Assembly: GCA_964017155.1 (NCBI GenBank)
Contig: OZ024867.1
Location: 28,254,609 to 28,318,608 of the forward strand
DNA length: 64,000 nt
DNA from: Oasisia sp. SBJ-2009
Taxonomy: Eukaryota > Annelida > Polychaeta > Sabellida > Siboglinidae
Reading direction: 5' to 3'
Shown: piece after piece, positions 17,665-29,989 of the stretch
Numbering within the stretch: position 1 is the first letter of the stretch
Layout of the letters: each line of letters opens with the position of its first letter
Position numbers and translations under genes: made by a program
The notes under the pieces: generated by a model
What the model saw: only the letters and a program-made list of their open reading frames with translations
Told to the model about the DNA's origin: nothing
Database searches by the model: none

Positions 17665-18225
17665 ATGTGCTGATAAGCCTCTATTGTTGTAAGTATTTGT
17701 ATAGCCGTCGTACGGAGGAAGTACTTTAACTAGTTTAAGCTCATTTCGTTGTTGCTCATTTGTCAAGTCGCGTATCCTGTGGTATTATTTCGTGAACAAT
17801 AAAATTGAATGCAAAACGGTTGGTCGGGCTGTCGTCTGTGTCACACACGAAGCAGAAGTTGCGATGTAAAGCAAAGATTCCATCTATACGGATGTGGCAT
17901 GCGGATACGGCTACGATTTGCGGATGCGTCAAGCGTCATGCGTCTCGAGTGATTCCATACATTGCAGCATGCAGTGCGTTTAGCTCTAATTCTGACAGCG
18001 CCACGAGATGGGAGCACTGCATGATGTAGGATTCCCATATTTATTATTAGCTTATTTTTTACAACCAGCATTTCTAAGCGTCGTGTCCCAGGGACCAACG
18101 CGTTCATAGGCTTGCACAAACGTTGTAAAAAGGTACATGGAATAAATATTTTAAAAGGTACATGTACGTATGATAATAATTTTATTGTTAAAAAGATTAT
18201 ATTATAATAAGTACTTTATTAAGAT

Positions 18226-18286
<61 letters not shown>

Positions 18287-18425
18287 GATAAGCACGTAAA
18301 GAATTATGGTATATAATTATTATATCACTAAAAATAATAATACATAAATAATAATACATAAATAAGAATACATTAAAAAAAAAAAAAAATACTTGCTCGT
18401 AAAAGATGCTTCCGTCTAGACGACG
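17665..18425. repeat. AT-rich spacer with TA microsatellite
   Basis: (TA)n at about 18237-18284 and an A run at about 18375-18388; otherwise unremarkable. No coding signal is seen. Confidence 0.6.
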
Positions 18426-18429
18426 CGAT

Positions 18430-18770
18430 GCCGTTCATATTTCTGGTAAATAAAAATAATTTTACATTATACCTGCTTATGTTATACTCACAGAGTGCAA
18501 AAATTGGTAAATGATCACTAATATCATTCAACATGATACCACTAGTTAGGTTGAAGCGTAATTCATTTGTGAATATGTTATCTATTAATCATGGTAGGCT
18601 TATCAATTTAGCGGGTAAAGACCTAAAATATGCATTGTGTCTAGAAACTGTTTAGTATTATTATGGGTCTCATGTTTTGATAAATTTATGTTAAAGTCAC
18701 CATACAAAATATTGTTTTAACAGATTTAACATCACTTAAGTTAAGTTCTAAGTTTTCACAAAATAAGACA
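18430..18770 (-). mobile_element. LINE endonuclease-domain remnant
   Basis: On the - strand the pieces GDFNINLSKHETHNNTKQFL, ELRFNLTSGIM and NDISDHLPIFALC are readable with interrupting stops. This is the order of the apurinic-endonuclease motifs GDFN and SDHxPI of non-LTR retrotransposons. It is a decayed, isolated fragment. Confidence 0.75.
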
Positions 18771-18785
18771 GAAGGTTGTTATGTT

Positions 18786-19110
18786 CTTTCATCTTTTTGT
18801 CGCAAATTAACACGAGGCAGACACATGTTGAGGCATATTTTGATAGCAAGTGTAAATCACGTGACTGTAGTGCGCCATAATCCGTGTTATTTATAATAAA
18901 AAACCGTCATATTTTATTGCATAGAACGACATTAAAAAAACTCATCATAGGAGAGTTAACGAACAGCCCGTGGCATTTATACCGAAAATGCTTGATCGTT
19001 TCGCTGGACATTGATTTGACATTTATTGCGCATGCGCAGAAACGTCAATCGGAACGTTTTTAACGACCGCAAAAATGTAAGCGCGACACCGCAGTTAGAT
19101 TAGGCATTAG
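18786..19110 (+). repeat. Dispersed repeat shared with 31353-31665
   Basis: TTGTCGCAAATTAACACGAG, then a GCGCATGCGCAGAAACGTCA block and AAAAATGTAAGCGCGAC, all in the same order and orientation at 31353-31665. This looks like a partial copy of the fold-back element described there. The two copies lie on either side of the large transposon, but at unequal distances, so they are not its target duplication. Confidence 0.8.
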
Positions 19111-19580
19111 CTAGTAACTGCGAATCAGAGCACAGCTTATATAAATGATTTATAATTCGCGCACGCCGCCCAGTTTGACTACGCTCTATCAGTAATTTAC
19201 ATTCCCATTCATAAGGTTGGAATCGGGAAAGCGTGGTACCAATGGCAATGGAAAGCCTATTGTTTGGTCTGTCGAATGTATATTGCGATTGTAAGAAATC
19301 CATGGCATAGGCCATAGCTGCTAGACACCAATATCCATTCCACTGTCATACAGCAGCATACAGTCCAGACAACAGTTTCATTCATAGCGTTTTTCTATTT
19401 GCCGTATAAATTCATCGAAATTAGCTATGTTGCATATATTGTATTGTATACATATATGTATTTTACTTGACCGCACACAGTGGTAATACTTACGATAACA
19501 ATATGCGCGCTACGTTTCGGACGCCGACCTTTGCCAGATAGATGACGTAAAATAATGATTGTTGTCATCCGTACCTCCTG

Positions 19581-20121
19581 AACACGTGCGCTCGCGTCTA
19601 TGAATTATTTACTCACTGCCTGTGTATATATATATATATAATATAAGTGTGTGCAACTTCAGCGTCCCGCCGAGTCAAACGCCCACCTTTTAACACCAGA
19701 TCCGCTCTCTCGATTTACCAACACCGAGTATGAAGATCACATATGCATGTGCAATCAAATGTCTACACACCACCAACTTTTCGTAGCCGAAGGATCCACT
19801 GTTATTACCAAAAAGAAGCCTTTAGTGACGTGCTCACGAATGTGTGAGCCGTCTGGAGTTATTTTTCCGGAAGTGACCCGGCGACCTCGCGTGGGACACC
19901 TTGTGTGCGTTATGTTCGCCCCAAAAAATTCAAGTCGCGAGGAGACGCCAGTTCCAGATTAATTTTCACTGAGTGATGATGTGATGAATGATAAGTGGCT
20001 GTACTTGTAGTAATTTTGTATTAGTGTTCACGTTATTGTATTTCGAGTGTATCAAGAAGAATATTTACAAAGGAAAAAAACAACTTCGTGCGATGAGGAC
20101 CCTACAAGAGATTACGTTTTG
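19581..20121 (+). repeat. Left terminal inverted repeat, 541 bp
   Basis: Begins AACACGTGCGCTCGCGTCTA and ends GAGATTACGTTTTG. Near-identical to the reverse complement of 29267-29826. It includes the start codon and whole first coding exon of the transposase, so it must also contain the promoter. A 103-codon open frame (19651-19962) is repeated in both arms with few changes; I do not call it a gene. Confidence 0.93.
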
Positions 20122-23100
20122 GTGAGTGAATGAACATGTCATTAAATACTATTACTAACATTGTTACAACACGGTTAAAAAGTGTTTGCTGGTAATGTAA
20201 CAGATAAAACTGCAAATATTGTTAACGTCACACAAAAATCCAATACAAATGCATAATCTGACGAATATATTGGATGCTACAATGCATAGACCCACCCCCT
20301 GTGTCAATGATAATGATTGAACTACTACATGAGATGTCTATGATAGTCACTAAAATCGAATAGCCAGTTGACCCGTTGCCGTTGGTTACACTAGACGTCT
20401 ACAGGTTGCAGTTAATAGTGTGTTTGAAAAAAGAAGAAATAAAACACATGGAAAATATGTTTACAAATGTTTTTTTTGCAGGATATTGAAAAATTACATG
20501 GAGGGGGATGGGAAAATAAAAACAGATGACGTAAAGAAGCATTACATGAATTCATTTGCTGAAGAAGAAACGCACATAATGGTAAGTGTATGACATATAA
20601 ATTGGCGCAGCCGTATGTGAGTGTATGTGACTGGACTGTTACTATATGTTTGGTAAGACCAAATAAACAATAGGAAAGAACGCCAGATGTAATGTAACAT
20701 GTTTTTTTAATGACACGTGTATTTCATTTCAGTTCTTTAAGAAGGTGCTCAGACGTCTTTTCCCTCAAGTGAACGTGACACGTGAGCAACATACGATATA
20801 TGGAAACGATGGCAATCAAAAGACTAGTACATGTAAGTTCATTTCTATAACATATGTTTAACTGTACAATTGTAAAATAACACATGAAACATGTTTTGTT
20901 TGCATGTAAGCCTTTACATTACTAATGCACACAAATAAGTGACATTTACAATATGTTACAACCACGGTGGAAAATGTTAATCAGTTGTTTACATATACAT
21001 GACCAAATTAATATGCTACAAAACAGTTCATGTTTTTGCATGGTTTGTCATGACGTGGTAATTTAACAACATCAGTGATTCATCTTAGAAGACCAATCGA
21101 TGAGGTTTTACTACAGTTATATAATAGTGTAAGTGACACTAACAAAGGCAATGCAAATATCAGCCGTCACCCATCCAACAGATCAATGGAACACAAGTCA
21201 TAGTAGGCATAAAAACACACAAATTAAAAGTAATGATTACACACTGCAGGAACATGCGCAGCTACAACAAAAAACACAATTTCAAAGCAGTGTCAACATT
21301 TATGACTACACAACATTATTGTATTAAATGTAACTTAAGTACCACTATATGTACAAAACGTGCACACATAACCTACACAAATTAATACCGTAATATTTTC
21401 TTTTCTTTTCCAGGGATATACACTGGCTTAGTTAAGCGCCAACCACCGCCCACTGCAGAAGATTTCGGAGAGGCCCTAGCGCGCAATGGTTGGGCACCTA
21501 TCGCCAATCACATGTACTGCAAAGTTCTGTCTCATTTGAACAACACACCGTGTACTTTAACCATAGATGGCGACATGTATGAAATACATATTCGGGATGA
21601 CACTGTTCCGTTAGACCAATGGGGATTCCCTGATGCCATCACTACACAAGTCGTGTATGTACTGTCAACGTTTCTTAGCGTTGTTCAACTGTGTTACGGT
21701 GTGCCGATTGGCCGTGACGTAATCACCGCAAGCAAATCGACAAACATACATGTGCACAATGGTTTGCAGTACATTCAGCACATTCTCTGTCCTGTTATTA
21801 TGCCGTTTCTGAACAAGGAAACATCATGCCAGGTCTGCAGAAGAATACGTGACCAGCGCATTTCAGTGGCACCCAAAGCGCTAACAACACCAGAGGTGAG
21901 TGGTATAATTCATTCATCATTTGTATATTACATGTTCAATAACATACATTTCATGACATTTTATTTACACAACATATCTTCCAGTATCGGTTCATAGTAA
22001 TGTCACTTTATCGTGCGATAACATCTTACTATGAGTGTCACCACAAATACTACACACGATTTACAGTTCATGTTTACACATACGCTACCGGTGAATCAGT
22101 ATTGTACTCTTATGTGCGTAGAGTACCGTCGACATTAAAGAGCTGCTACAACGGCAAGCCCCCAACCTCGGCGATGAGTGCATTGACGTCATAACATCAA
22201 TGGTGAACAACAGCACCGTCTCGCCACAGGGACGACGATGGGAACGATCTGTTCTCCAGTTCGCTCTCGGTCTGTGGAATCGCTCTCCTGCTGCTTACGA
22301 AGATGCGACGAATACAGGCGCACTACTACTTCCATCAGTCAGGCTGCTACAGTACTATAAGAATTCGGTCGATCAACAACCAGGTGAGTGCACTACACAA
22401 TGAATTGTTTGTTCAACAAACAGTACACACATTCAGTCTCGTCGAACCTCATTGCGTACAACGTCATCGATTCTTGTTGTCTGTACTGTGACATAGGTGC
22501 GCACGTGTCTGAAACAGTGAAACACACAGTATTCACTAGTCATGATTCCCTGCATAACAGCCGCTCCATTAAACATAAATGTGTTTGCAGGTTTCATGCA
22601 CGATGTCTTCAGTTGGATGACAGCAACTGCAAATGAAAAGAAAGTACCAGAATCTGGCAGGCAAGGAGGGATTATATTTGACGAGATGTCGATTCAGCGT
22701 GATTTTCAGCTGGATTCACGTGCAGGTGAAACGAGGTTGTGCGGATCTGTGAACATGGGAAAAGAAGGCAACGCTCTGGACAGGTGTCGTGGTGTGGATG
22801 AGAAAAGTGGCAAAGTGAACAACACCACATTAGCATCCAATGTTTTGCAAATGGAATTTTTAGGATTTTCTGGATTTGTATTTCCATTTGCACACTTCGC
22901 CACCGTCGGTGTTCAAGCACACCATCTGGTGTGCTTGTTCTGGAAGGCCATTGGTCACCTGTATGATTATGGTTTTAATGTTCACTTTTGCTTGTTCGAT
23001 GGGGCCAGCGCCAACCGGTCATTCCTAAAGCTGTTGTTTCATCCATTGAAACCCCTTGACACCAACATGACAATTGACAACTTACATGTTATGGGTGAAA

Positions 23101-23942
23101 CAGTAGTTTTAGGAATGGACGTTAAGCATGTTATAAAACGTATACGTAATAACATTTTCAACAGCGGCGTTACGTCGCTCTGCACACGACATCTTCACTG
23201 GAGGGGATTTCCCATCATCTGGGACCACTGGCGCTGTGCATTTAACTGGGACATAACATGCAATCCAGAGATGACCCGACTCCACCATAAATTATCAAAA
23301 GAGCACATCTTCCTTAACAAAATGAGAAATCACCTAGCAGAGGAATGTTTGAACAGCGCCATGTGGTCCCTGATGAAGAGCTATGCCGACACTTTAAGTG
23401 AAGGGCAAAGGAAGAGTTTAACAGGTACTTTAAAATTTCTTTCCATCACTAGTGATTTGATTTCTTTCGTCAATAACGATTATCCTCTCGTTCATTTAGC
23501 TGACAGCAGATTTTCTACCCTTGAGTTAACAATGTCATTTTTTTCTGACTGGGAAACAGAGGTCGTAAAAAATTCAGTTCTTGACAACGCCACCAAAAAA
23601 AGTTACCTTATGTCCCAAGAAACAAGGGAAGATGTCATGTTTGCATGTACAAGTTTACGAGAAATTTTTAAAAAGCGCGTTACATCTGGCAACTCTGTTA
23701 TGCCATCACGAATTAATACAGACATAGTGGAGAATTTTTTTTCGCAACAGAGATCGCAGAAACATGGTTCCAATACGAATCCGACCTATCTACAATATTC
23801 GAAAGGCGTGAATTCTGTGCTGCTTGGTAGAAGCAGTAAGAGGAGATCAAAGAAGTCGAATCCTGGCTTAAAAGGAGCTGTCCCTTATAATTTTTCTTGC
23901 AACGAACCTTTGCGTAAACGGTCCAAACGATCTGAGGTTTAA
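20093..23942 (+). CDS. P-superfamily (THAP9/P-element-like) transposase, six exons, 767 aa
   Basis: Cut-and-paste DNA transposase with an RNase H-like catalytic fold. Exons: 20093-20121, 20482-20581, 20733-20832, 21414-21895, 22143-22383 and 22591-23942; phases match at every junction and total 2304 nt including the stop. Motifs: residues around 277-318 (RRWERSVLQFALGLWNRSP, LLLPSVRLLQYY) match the pre-catalytic helical segment of P transposases. GGIIFDEMSI gives the first Asp (D348), LFDGASANRSF the second (D454), and NTDIVENFFSQQR the Glu (E698). The 244-residue gap between D454 and E698 fits the GTP-binding insertion seen in P transposases. A C-x-x-C (CQVC) lies near residue 220. No THAP zinc finger is visible at the N terminus, unlike P element and THAP9, so DNA recognition must differ or lie elsewhere. 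AATAAA at about 24040 can serve as polyA signal. Confidence 0.88.
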
Positions 23943-24068
23943 CTGCTTGAAATTTTACAAACACGCAGATTTTCAAAATTTATAAGTGGTTTCGCTAAAC
24001 TTGGCGATTTGTTCTTACATAAATTGTTACCATCGTACATAATAAATATGTTAACGTACATGTCAATG

Positions 24069-25390
24069 TTAATCGCTGAGAAAACACTTCGGACACTTGA
24101 ACGGTAGTTCCTCCTTGTCAGCATGCTCCTTCAACATGTCAGCGCTCAGGTTGCTGCACGACTGATGCAGCCAGCGTTGACATGTGTCGCACTGTATCCA
24201 ATTTTGAGCTGAAAAAAACATTCAGACAATTACTAATACAATGACATATGTTTTGTTACAGTGGTCGATCAAATTAGATTACAACATTCAGGTGTTGGTT
24301 CAAGTGTGACATAGCGATGCAAGTTGTGTACCGCTTTATCTACATTTTCACAAGGTCATAACAAATGCAACTGTAACATAAATTCGTAAATTTTAAGTAG
24401 GGTATTTTCATTTCATTCACAAATTGATTTATTAATATGCCAGTCATTCAAATAATTACCTCACGTGATATCATACGATGGTCTACATGTAATGCTTACA
24501 TAATTTGTAGCGGCCTCCACACATGTTGCACAGGTTGTTACTTCTTTTGGTCTTCTTGGCCGGGGGCTCAATCCGTGATGTGGATGCCTTTTGAATCTCA
24601 ACTCTATGGGTCGCCGTTTTTTTCCTTCTCAGCTGATGTACTAAAGCTTTTCGATACTGATTGCTGCTGACTGCGAGGAACCTAGTGACACAATCTGAAA
24701 ATAAGATGTTTATCAGATCGGTGTCATCAACATCTCGCATGCATTTAAAAAATGCTTCCCTAACTACACCATTCGCTAAGACTTGCTGTCTTACAACATT
24801 GATAACATCACTTCCGTGCTTCGCGAAAGCTTCCAAGTCTTGAATACGGCGGACAGCGTCGTGGAGAGTTATAAAAAAGTGTTGCGCCTCGTCGCTGATG
24901 TTCAGTAGCGACCTGTTGATGTTCTGCTTGCTACTTGTTACATCCAGTGACGACGGCATTGTTGTTGTTGCTTTCAGCTGTCCCTCACCTGTTATGAGGT
25001 TTCGTAGTGCATGCAGCTTCGCTTTTTCATGTGTGTAGGCAGTAGAGTTTGTGTACATGACTCGACGCAGGCGGGTAACTGTGGAGTACTGCATTTTAGC
25101 TATGCACCTACCACCGAGGTACCTCAATTGCCCAAGTCCTTGGTCTGTCATGATGTTAGTTGGTGACGCTGCTGCAGATGTTGATGCGTGCGTAGTGTAT
25201 TGTTCGGAAGTACCGTTGGAGACGACGTGGCCCCGTACTTCTTCAAATACGTAGACTCCTGCTCTGTACTGTGACGTCGTGATGGTCTTTCCACACAGAT
25301 TTCTGATATGTGTGTCAGCACAAGTCTTAACAGATAGAAATGTCACATGTATAATGAATGTTACATACAGACACCCACACCCACATCAAC

Positions 25391-25457
<67 letters not shown>

Positions 25458-25463
25458 GAATAC

Positions 25464-25514
<51 letters not shown>

Positions 25515-28500
25515 GATGATGAAGATGATGAAGATGATGAAGATGATGAAGAAGATGATGATGATGATGATGATGATGAAGTGTAATGATTGCATACATT
25601 TTTCGACAACCTTACATATGTCATCGGTGCGTAGTTACACAAAAACATTGCATAAATATATCCTGTTATGTAAACACGGTTCGATATATAGTGTGTAATA
25701 AAATATATGATTACCTTGAAGAAGTCATTGCAGGATCTCATGAAGTCAGTTCTGTGTTTTGTTTCGATTTTGGGCTTGGATGTGAGAGAATTGAACAGCT
25801 GCTTGAAATGCGTGAAGATGATGTCAGTGTAAGTTAGTAGTTTGTTTTTGTCGAGTTGTTGAAATGCTGCCAGGCGTTGTTTTTGTATGTATGTAAAAGT
25901 TGGCATTGTTGTGTTAATTGTGTGTAGAATGTGTCGTAGTGTTTCCAAATGAGCAGGTGAAACGTCATCTGCAACCAAATAACAGGATAAGTAACATTAC
26001 AGTCATAACAAATGTGTCATTCACCTACATATTCATAAATAAGTACAACAACAGTGTTACCATGTTACGTAAATTACCGTCATCTATGCTTTCTGTTTCT
26101 GACATCTCGCTGCCAGACTCCGCATTTGTCATTGACAGTGACGTCACACCTGCAGCGTCCTTGTCATTTTCGTATGTGACGTCATGAAGTTCCTCACTTT
26201 GCCCTTTCTCAACTGTCCGAATAAAAAAAACCGCTAAACAAATATTCCTCACCACAATGCTGTATGCATATCTTTATATTAATAACATGCATGTACACCT
26301 GTTATGTGTATGGAGGCACATGTATGTATGTGTGTATGTATGTATGTATGTATGTATGTATGTATGTATGTATATGTGTGTGTGTGTGGGGGGGGGGGGG
26401 CAAATATCTTATCAGCATGCACAACCGTGCGTCTCAGTGTCAGGCCTGAATGATAGATAGCCACGTATTACGAAATGTTAATTTAATTATTTATTTCTAT
26501 ACAACGTCATTCCAATTGAATACAAACGTCATTATGAAGTAGGTGATTTCGTAATGCCTTCATAAATACACAAAATTAAAGTATCAATATGTGAATGCAC
26601 GTGTGAAAAAATCATACATATGAAAATGCACATCACCAAGACAAACATATGTATACATGTCACATAATGAACTAGGTGTTGAGATTACTCAGAAATAACT
26701 TAATTAGACAGTTAGTAACTTGTATACTTGCCTTGGCATTTGTGGATAGTCATTGCGAACGCAAGCCGTAGCGGAAGTTGATAACGAATGGCTACTTGTT
26801 TGCGACTAGTCGGTGAATATACCACAAATGCCGTCTTCCTTAGGGTTCCTAGCATCCCATCGTTGGTCGTGATGGTAACATGTTCTGCGAACGCTTCCGT
26901 CACTCTCGCTTGTGTGCCGTTCACCAATCGGTGAGACACGTTGCACGTAATAATCACTGGAGCGTTCGATTTCAGATATAATTTGGCAGGGGTTAGTATA
27001 CGCCGTAGGGAAGACACATCACCTGCGGCAATAAACGAAGTAACCATTTCACTATCAACCAAGTAAAACACGTACACCTGGGTCTAAATGTAACGAACAC
27101 AGTGTTGGTGGATGTTCCGTTTCTCTACGAAATCTCAAACTCGTGCATATTAAAAGAATTTTTTTTACGGACAGGGTCTACAATGAGGTAAATTGGTCAT
27201 GATCCATCCACGGCGTAGATGTGAGTGTCACACGACACTATACGTTTAGTTCACAAAGTGTGTACGAAGACAATAATATAAGCAACTGCTGTACATACGA
27301 CAAAGAAGTGATGACATACCGGTATCTGTTGACTGATACATGTGCAGCTGTTCTTTCATTGCCACTAAGCAGTCACGGTTGTGTATGTCAACCTCCAAAT
27401 TTGTTGCGTACAAATGCACGGCCCCATCGGATGGTATGGGCCGCGCTAATCCTGACATTGTTATTTCTGTGTCATGGCTGACCTTTTTTACAAACACAAG
27501 GAATAAGCTATAGTAAAACTACAATTGGAAGTATAAATGTATATATATATATTAAGGGTGCAGCCATTAATAATAATAATAATTTATTTCTTATATAGCG
27601 CCCCATCCAAATAATTGTTTTGGGCGATTTACAATGATTGTTGTTAAAAAAAATCAGTGAAACAAAATGTAATACAATAGTATGAATTGTTAATGAAAGA
27701 ATGTCCGCTGTTTCATAATAAAATTAAACGAATGCTATTATGGAGAAGCACTCCAGCGTTATACAAACGTAAGACAGAGCACTCACATTACCGGTGGCTA
27801 CTTCGCCTATCGAACGGATGAATAGTTCGCATTTCTGTCTCTTGACGTTCTTCAAATTTATATGATGCATAGTCGTAAAAAAGGGTGAACAGAACAGAAA
27901 TTCTCCTGAATCGCCATGTCCCATATCGGGAACTGGTGGCAGTTGGTAGAAGTCACCTGATAGGATGACTTGCATCCCACCAAACGCAGCACTGCTTTTA
28001 CGAATGGTTCTGCATATTTCTTCGATACTATTGAAAGTATTGAGACTTATCTGTGCACAAAACATTATAATTATAAATTTACAAACATTAATTTAATAGG
28101 CAACATTACGGAGATAGGTTGTTATGCGCCAATGAAATTAAACTGGAGTGAGCACAGAATTCAGACATGCTTGTTTTGTTGACGATAGAGCTTTATAGAC
28201 TATTTCACAAATCTGTTGCAATGGTTTCAACAATTAAAGTGAAATATATCGGCGAACATGGTATACATATTCACATACCATGGATATCTCATCGATGACA
28301 AGAACGTCAGTACAGCAAATCCTCGTCCGGACGTCGCTGTACGCCTCGTCGTTTCTAATTAACTGGTGCAACTCCTTTACAGTGAACCGGCCATCCTGAT
28401 GATCGATTGATACGTTTTAATATTGCATTGTTTATATAACATCATGTCACATAACCTATAGCTTCCTAGTGTAAATGTATGAATCCGTGTGCACGTGATT

Positions 28501-28787
28501 GCGGACAAAACATAAATAACGCATACTTTACTATTTTAAAATATATAGTAATACAAAACACTACACACCTGCACACCTGACCATCTGTGTACGGTCATGG
28601 CGTCGTTTGAAAACTGGGTGGCCGCTATTGCTGTCGAGGCGGTGACAGCCACATTCCTTCCTGTTTTAGATATTTTTTCTATATATTTTTTTATCACGGT
28701 GGTCTTGCCACAGCCGGCTTGTCCAGTGATGACGACATTGTGTCCAGCGGCACACAGCAACAATGCCTCGTCTTCGGGAGAACTCAT
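24069..28787 (-). CDS. PIF1-like helicase with C-terminal PHD finger, nine exons, 802 aa
   Basis: Exons on the - strand: 28787-28569, 28395-28279, 28050-27787, 27482-27320, 27022-26732, 26212-26078, 25968-25715, 25325-24500 and 24208-24069; phases agree throughout (2409 nt). N-terminal SF1B helicase: Walker A GQAGCGKT (22-29), TASTAIAA (49-56), Walker B VLVIDEISM (104-112), LSGDFYQLPPV (142-152), LVNGTQARV and AMTIHKCQ near 351. The canonical last motif (YVALSR-like) was not found. The junction after residue 351 needs a GC-AG intron (AAG|GCAAGT). Residues about 352-740 match no family I know; they include YLGGRCIAK (550-558), reminiscent of a short motif at the C terminus of some transposases. 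The end is a C4HC3 PHD finger: C747, C750, C763, C766, H771, C774, C795, C798. Likely role: unwinding of transposition intermediates plus chromatin contact (inference). Confidence 0.8.
25385..25580. repeat. (CA)n and (GAT)n microsatellites in helicase-PHD intron
   Basis: (CA)n to about 25454, then (GAT)n with GAA interruptions at about 25463-25580. Lies between exons 25968-25715 and 25325-24500 of the helicase gene, inside the transposon. Confidence 0.95.
26320..26400. repeat. (GTAT)n and G-run in helicase intron
   Basis: (TATG)n at about 26322-26372, then (TG)n and a run of 13 G. Lies in the intron after the GC-type donor, where the missing last helicase motif would be expected. Confidence 0.9.
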
Positions 28788-29266
28788 TTTGGACTGCAGT
28801 TAACGTATAAACGTATGTGAATGCGTTCTGCATAGTCATATGTTCAATATATTACCAGGTAAGCTGCCCATCATTGCAAATTATACAGTTATTATTATGG
28901 AGCAAAGCTACACAGACTATTGGAATGTAAAACCGACGTCTTATGACAACCATTGCATGAGATTAAGCAATGCTGTAATTTGTATTTATAATAGACCTAC
29001 TTTATCGTTACTTGTGATACAGATTTAATGCATAAAATGCTGTAGATCTCATTTCAATATTTCAGTAACCACTACTTCATATAAATATTTAGATTTTGTC
29101 CATTCACCTGCATTTCGTTGATTTCTTTTCAGACTGTTACTATTACATTTCATTTGAAGCATATGTCCATGCAACATTTGCTAAATAAACAAAACTACAT
29201 AAAACACTGCTATGCCACATATACCCTCTTATTACGTTACACCATACCTTTACCTTATTACTTATT

Positions 29267-29826
29267 CAAAACGTAATCTCTTGTAGGGTCCTCATCGCAC
29301 GAAGTTGTTTTTTCCTTTGTAAATATTCTTCTTGATACACTCGAAATACAATAACGTAGACACTAATACAAAATTACTACAAGTACAGCCACTTATCATT
29401 CATCACATCATCACTCAGTGAAAATTAATCTGGAACTGGCGAAGCTTCGCACAATACGGCGTCTCCTCGCGACTTGAATTTTTTGGGGCGAACATAACGC
29501 ACACAAGGTGTCCCACGCGGGGTCGCCGGGTCACTTCCGGAAAAATAACTCCAGACGGCTCACACATTCGTGAGCACGTCACTAAAGGCTTCTTTTTGGT
29601 AATAACAGTGGATCCTTCGGCTACGAAAAGTTGGTGGTGTGTAGACATTTGATTGCACATGCATATGTGATCTTCATACTCGGTGTTGGTAAATCGAGGG
29701 AGCGGATCTGGTCTTAAAAGGTGGGCGTTTGACTCGGCGGGACGCTGAAGTTGCACACACTTATATTATATATATATATAGACACAGGCAGTGAGTAAAT
29801 AATTCATAGACGCGAGCGCACGTGTT
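29267..29826 (-). repeat. Right terminal inverted repeat, 560 bp
   Basis: Reverse complement of the left arm with a 20-bp insertion at about 29441-29460 (GAAGCTTCGCACAATACGGC region). Its inner end is exactly where the left arm meets the exon 1 donor. It lies upstream of the helicase gene start (28787) and so is the natural source of that gene's promoter and 5' UTR. Confidence 0.92.
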
Positions 29827-29989
29827 ATTTTTGACACTGCTATAAGAATCTACGACTTACCGTTGAAATCATGCCAGCAACAAATGAGGGGGAAAGGTAA
29901 CCGGAGAACGCCACTTGACGAGTTGAGAAAACAATGATTCCAACATGTGAAGTAAACGGTCCCATGCACATGAATTTTGCTTTGACATG

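Larger units (their letters stand above)
19581..29826. mobile_element. P-superfamily-like DNA transposon with long TIRs, transposase and PIF1-PHD gene
   Basis: A 10,246-bp element defined by inverted repeats at 19581-20121 and 29267-29826. Inside are two convergent spliced genes: a transposase on + (20093-23942) and a PIF1-helicase/PHD gene on - (28787-24069), with only about 126 bp between stops. Both coding sequences stay open across all inferred introns, so the copy looks young. No 8-bp target duplication could be confirmed; both ends carry the palindrome CACGTG, which makes the exact border ambiguous. Simple repeats have expanded in helicase-gene introns (25385-25580, 26320-26400). Confidence 0.85.

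Noticed and set aside
19651..19962. 103-codon frame inside the TIR, also present at 29415-29756
   Set aside because: Conserved only because the TIR arms are copies of each other; differences between arms include amino-acid changes, and it overlaps the promoter region.
26384..26475. Reading TAC GTG GCT... on the - strand (YVAIYHSGLT) as the missing last helicase motif
   Set aside because: An in-frame TAA lies directly upstream, no acceptor AG is placed to avoid it, and it runs into a poly-C tract.
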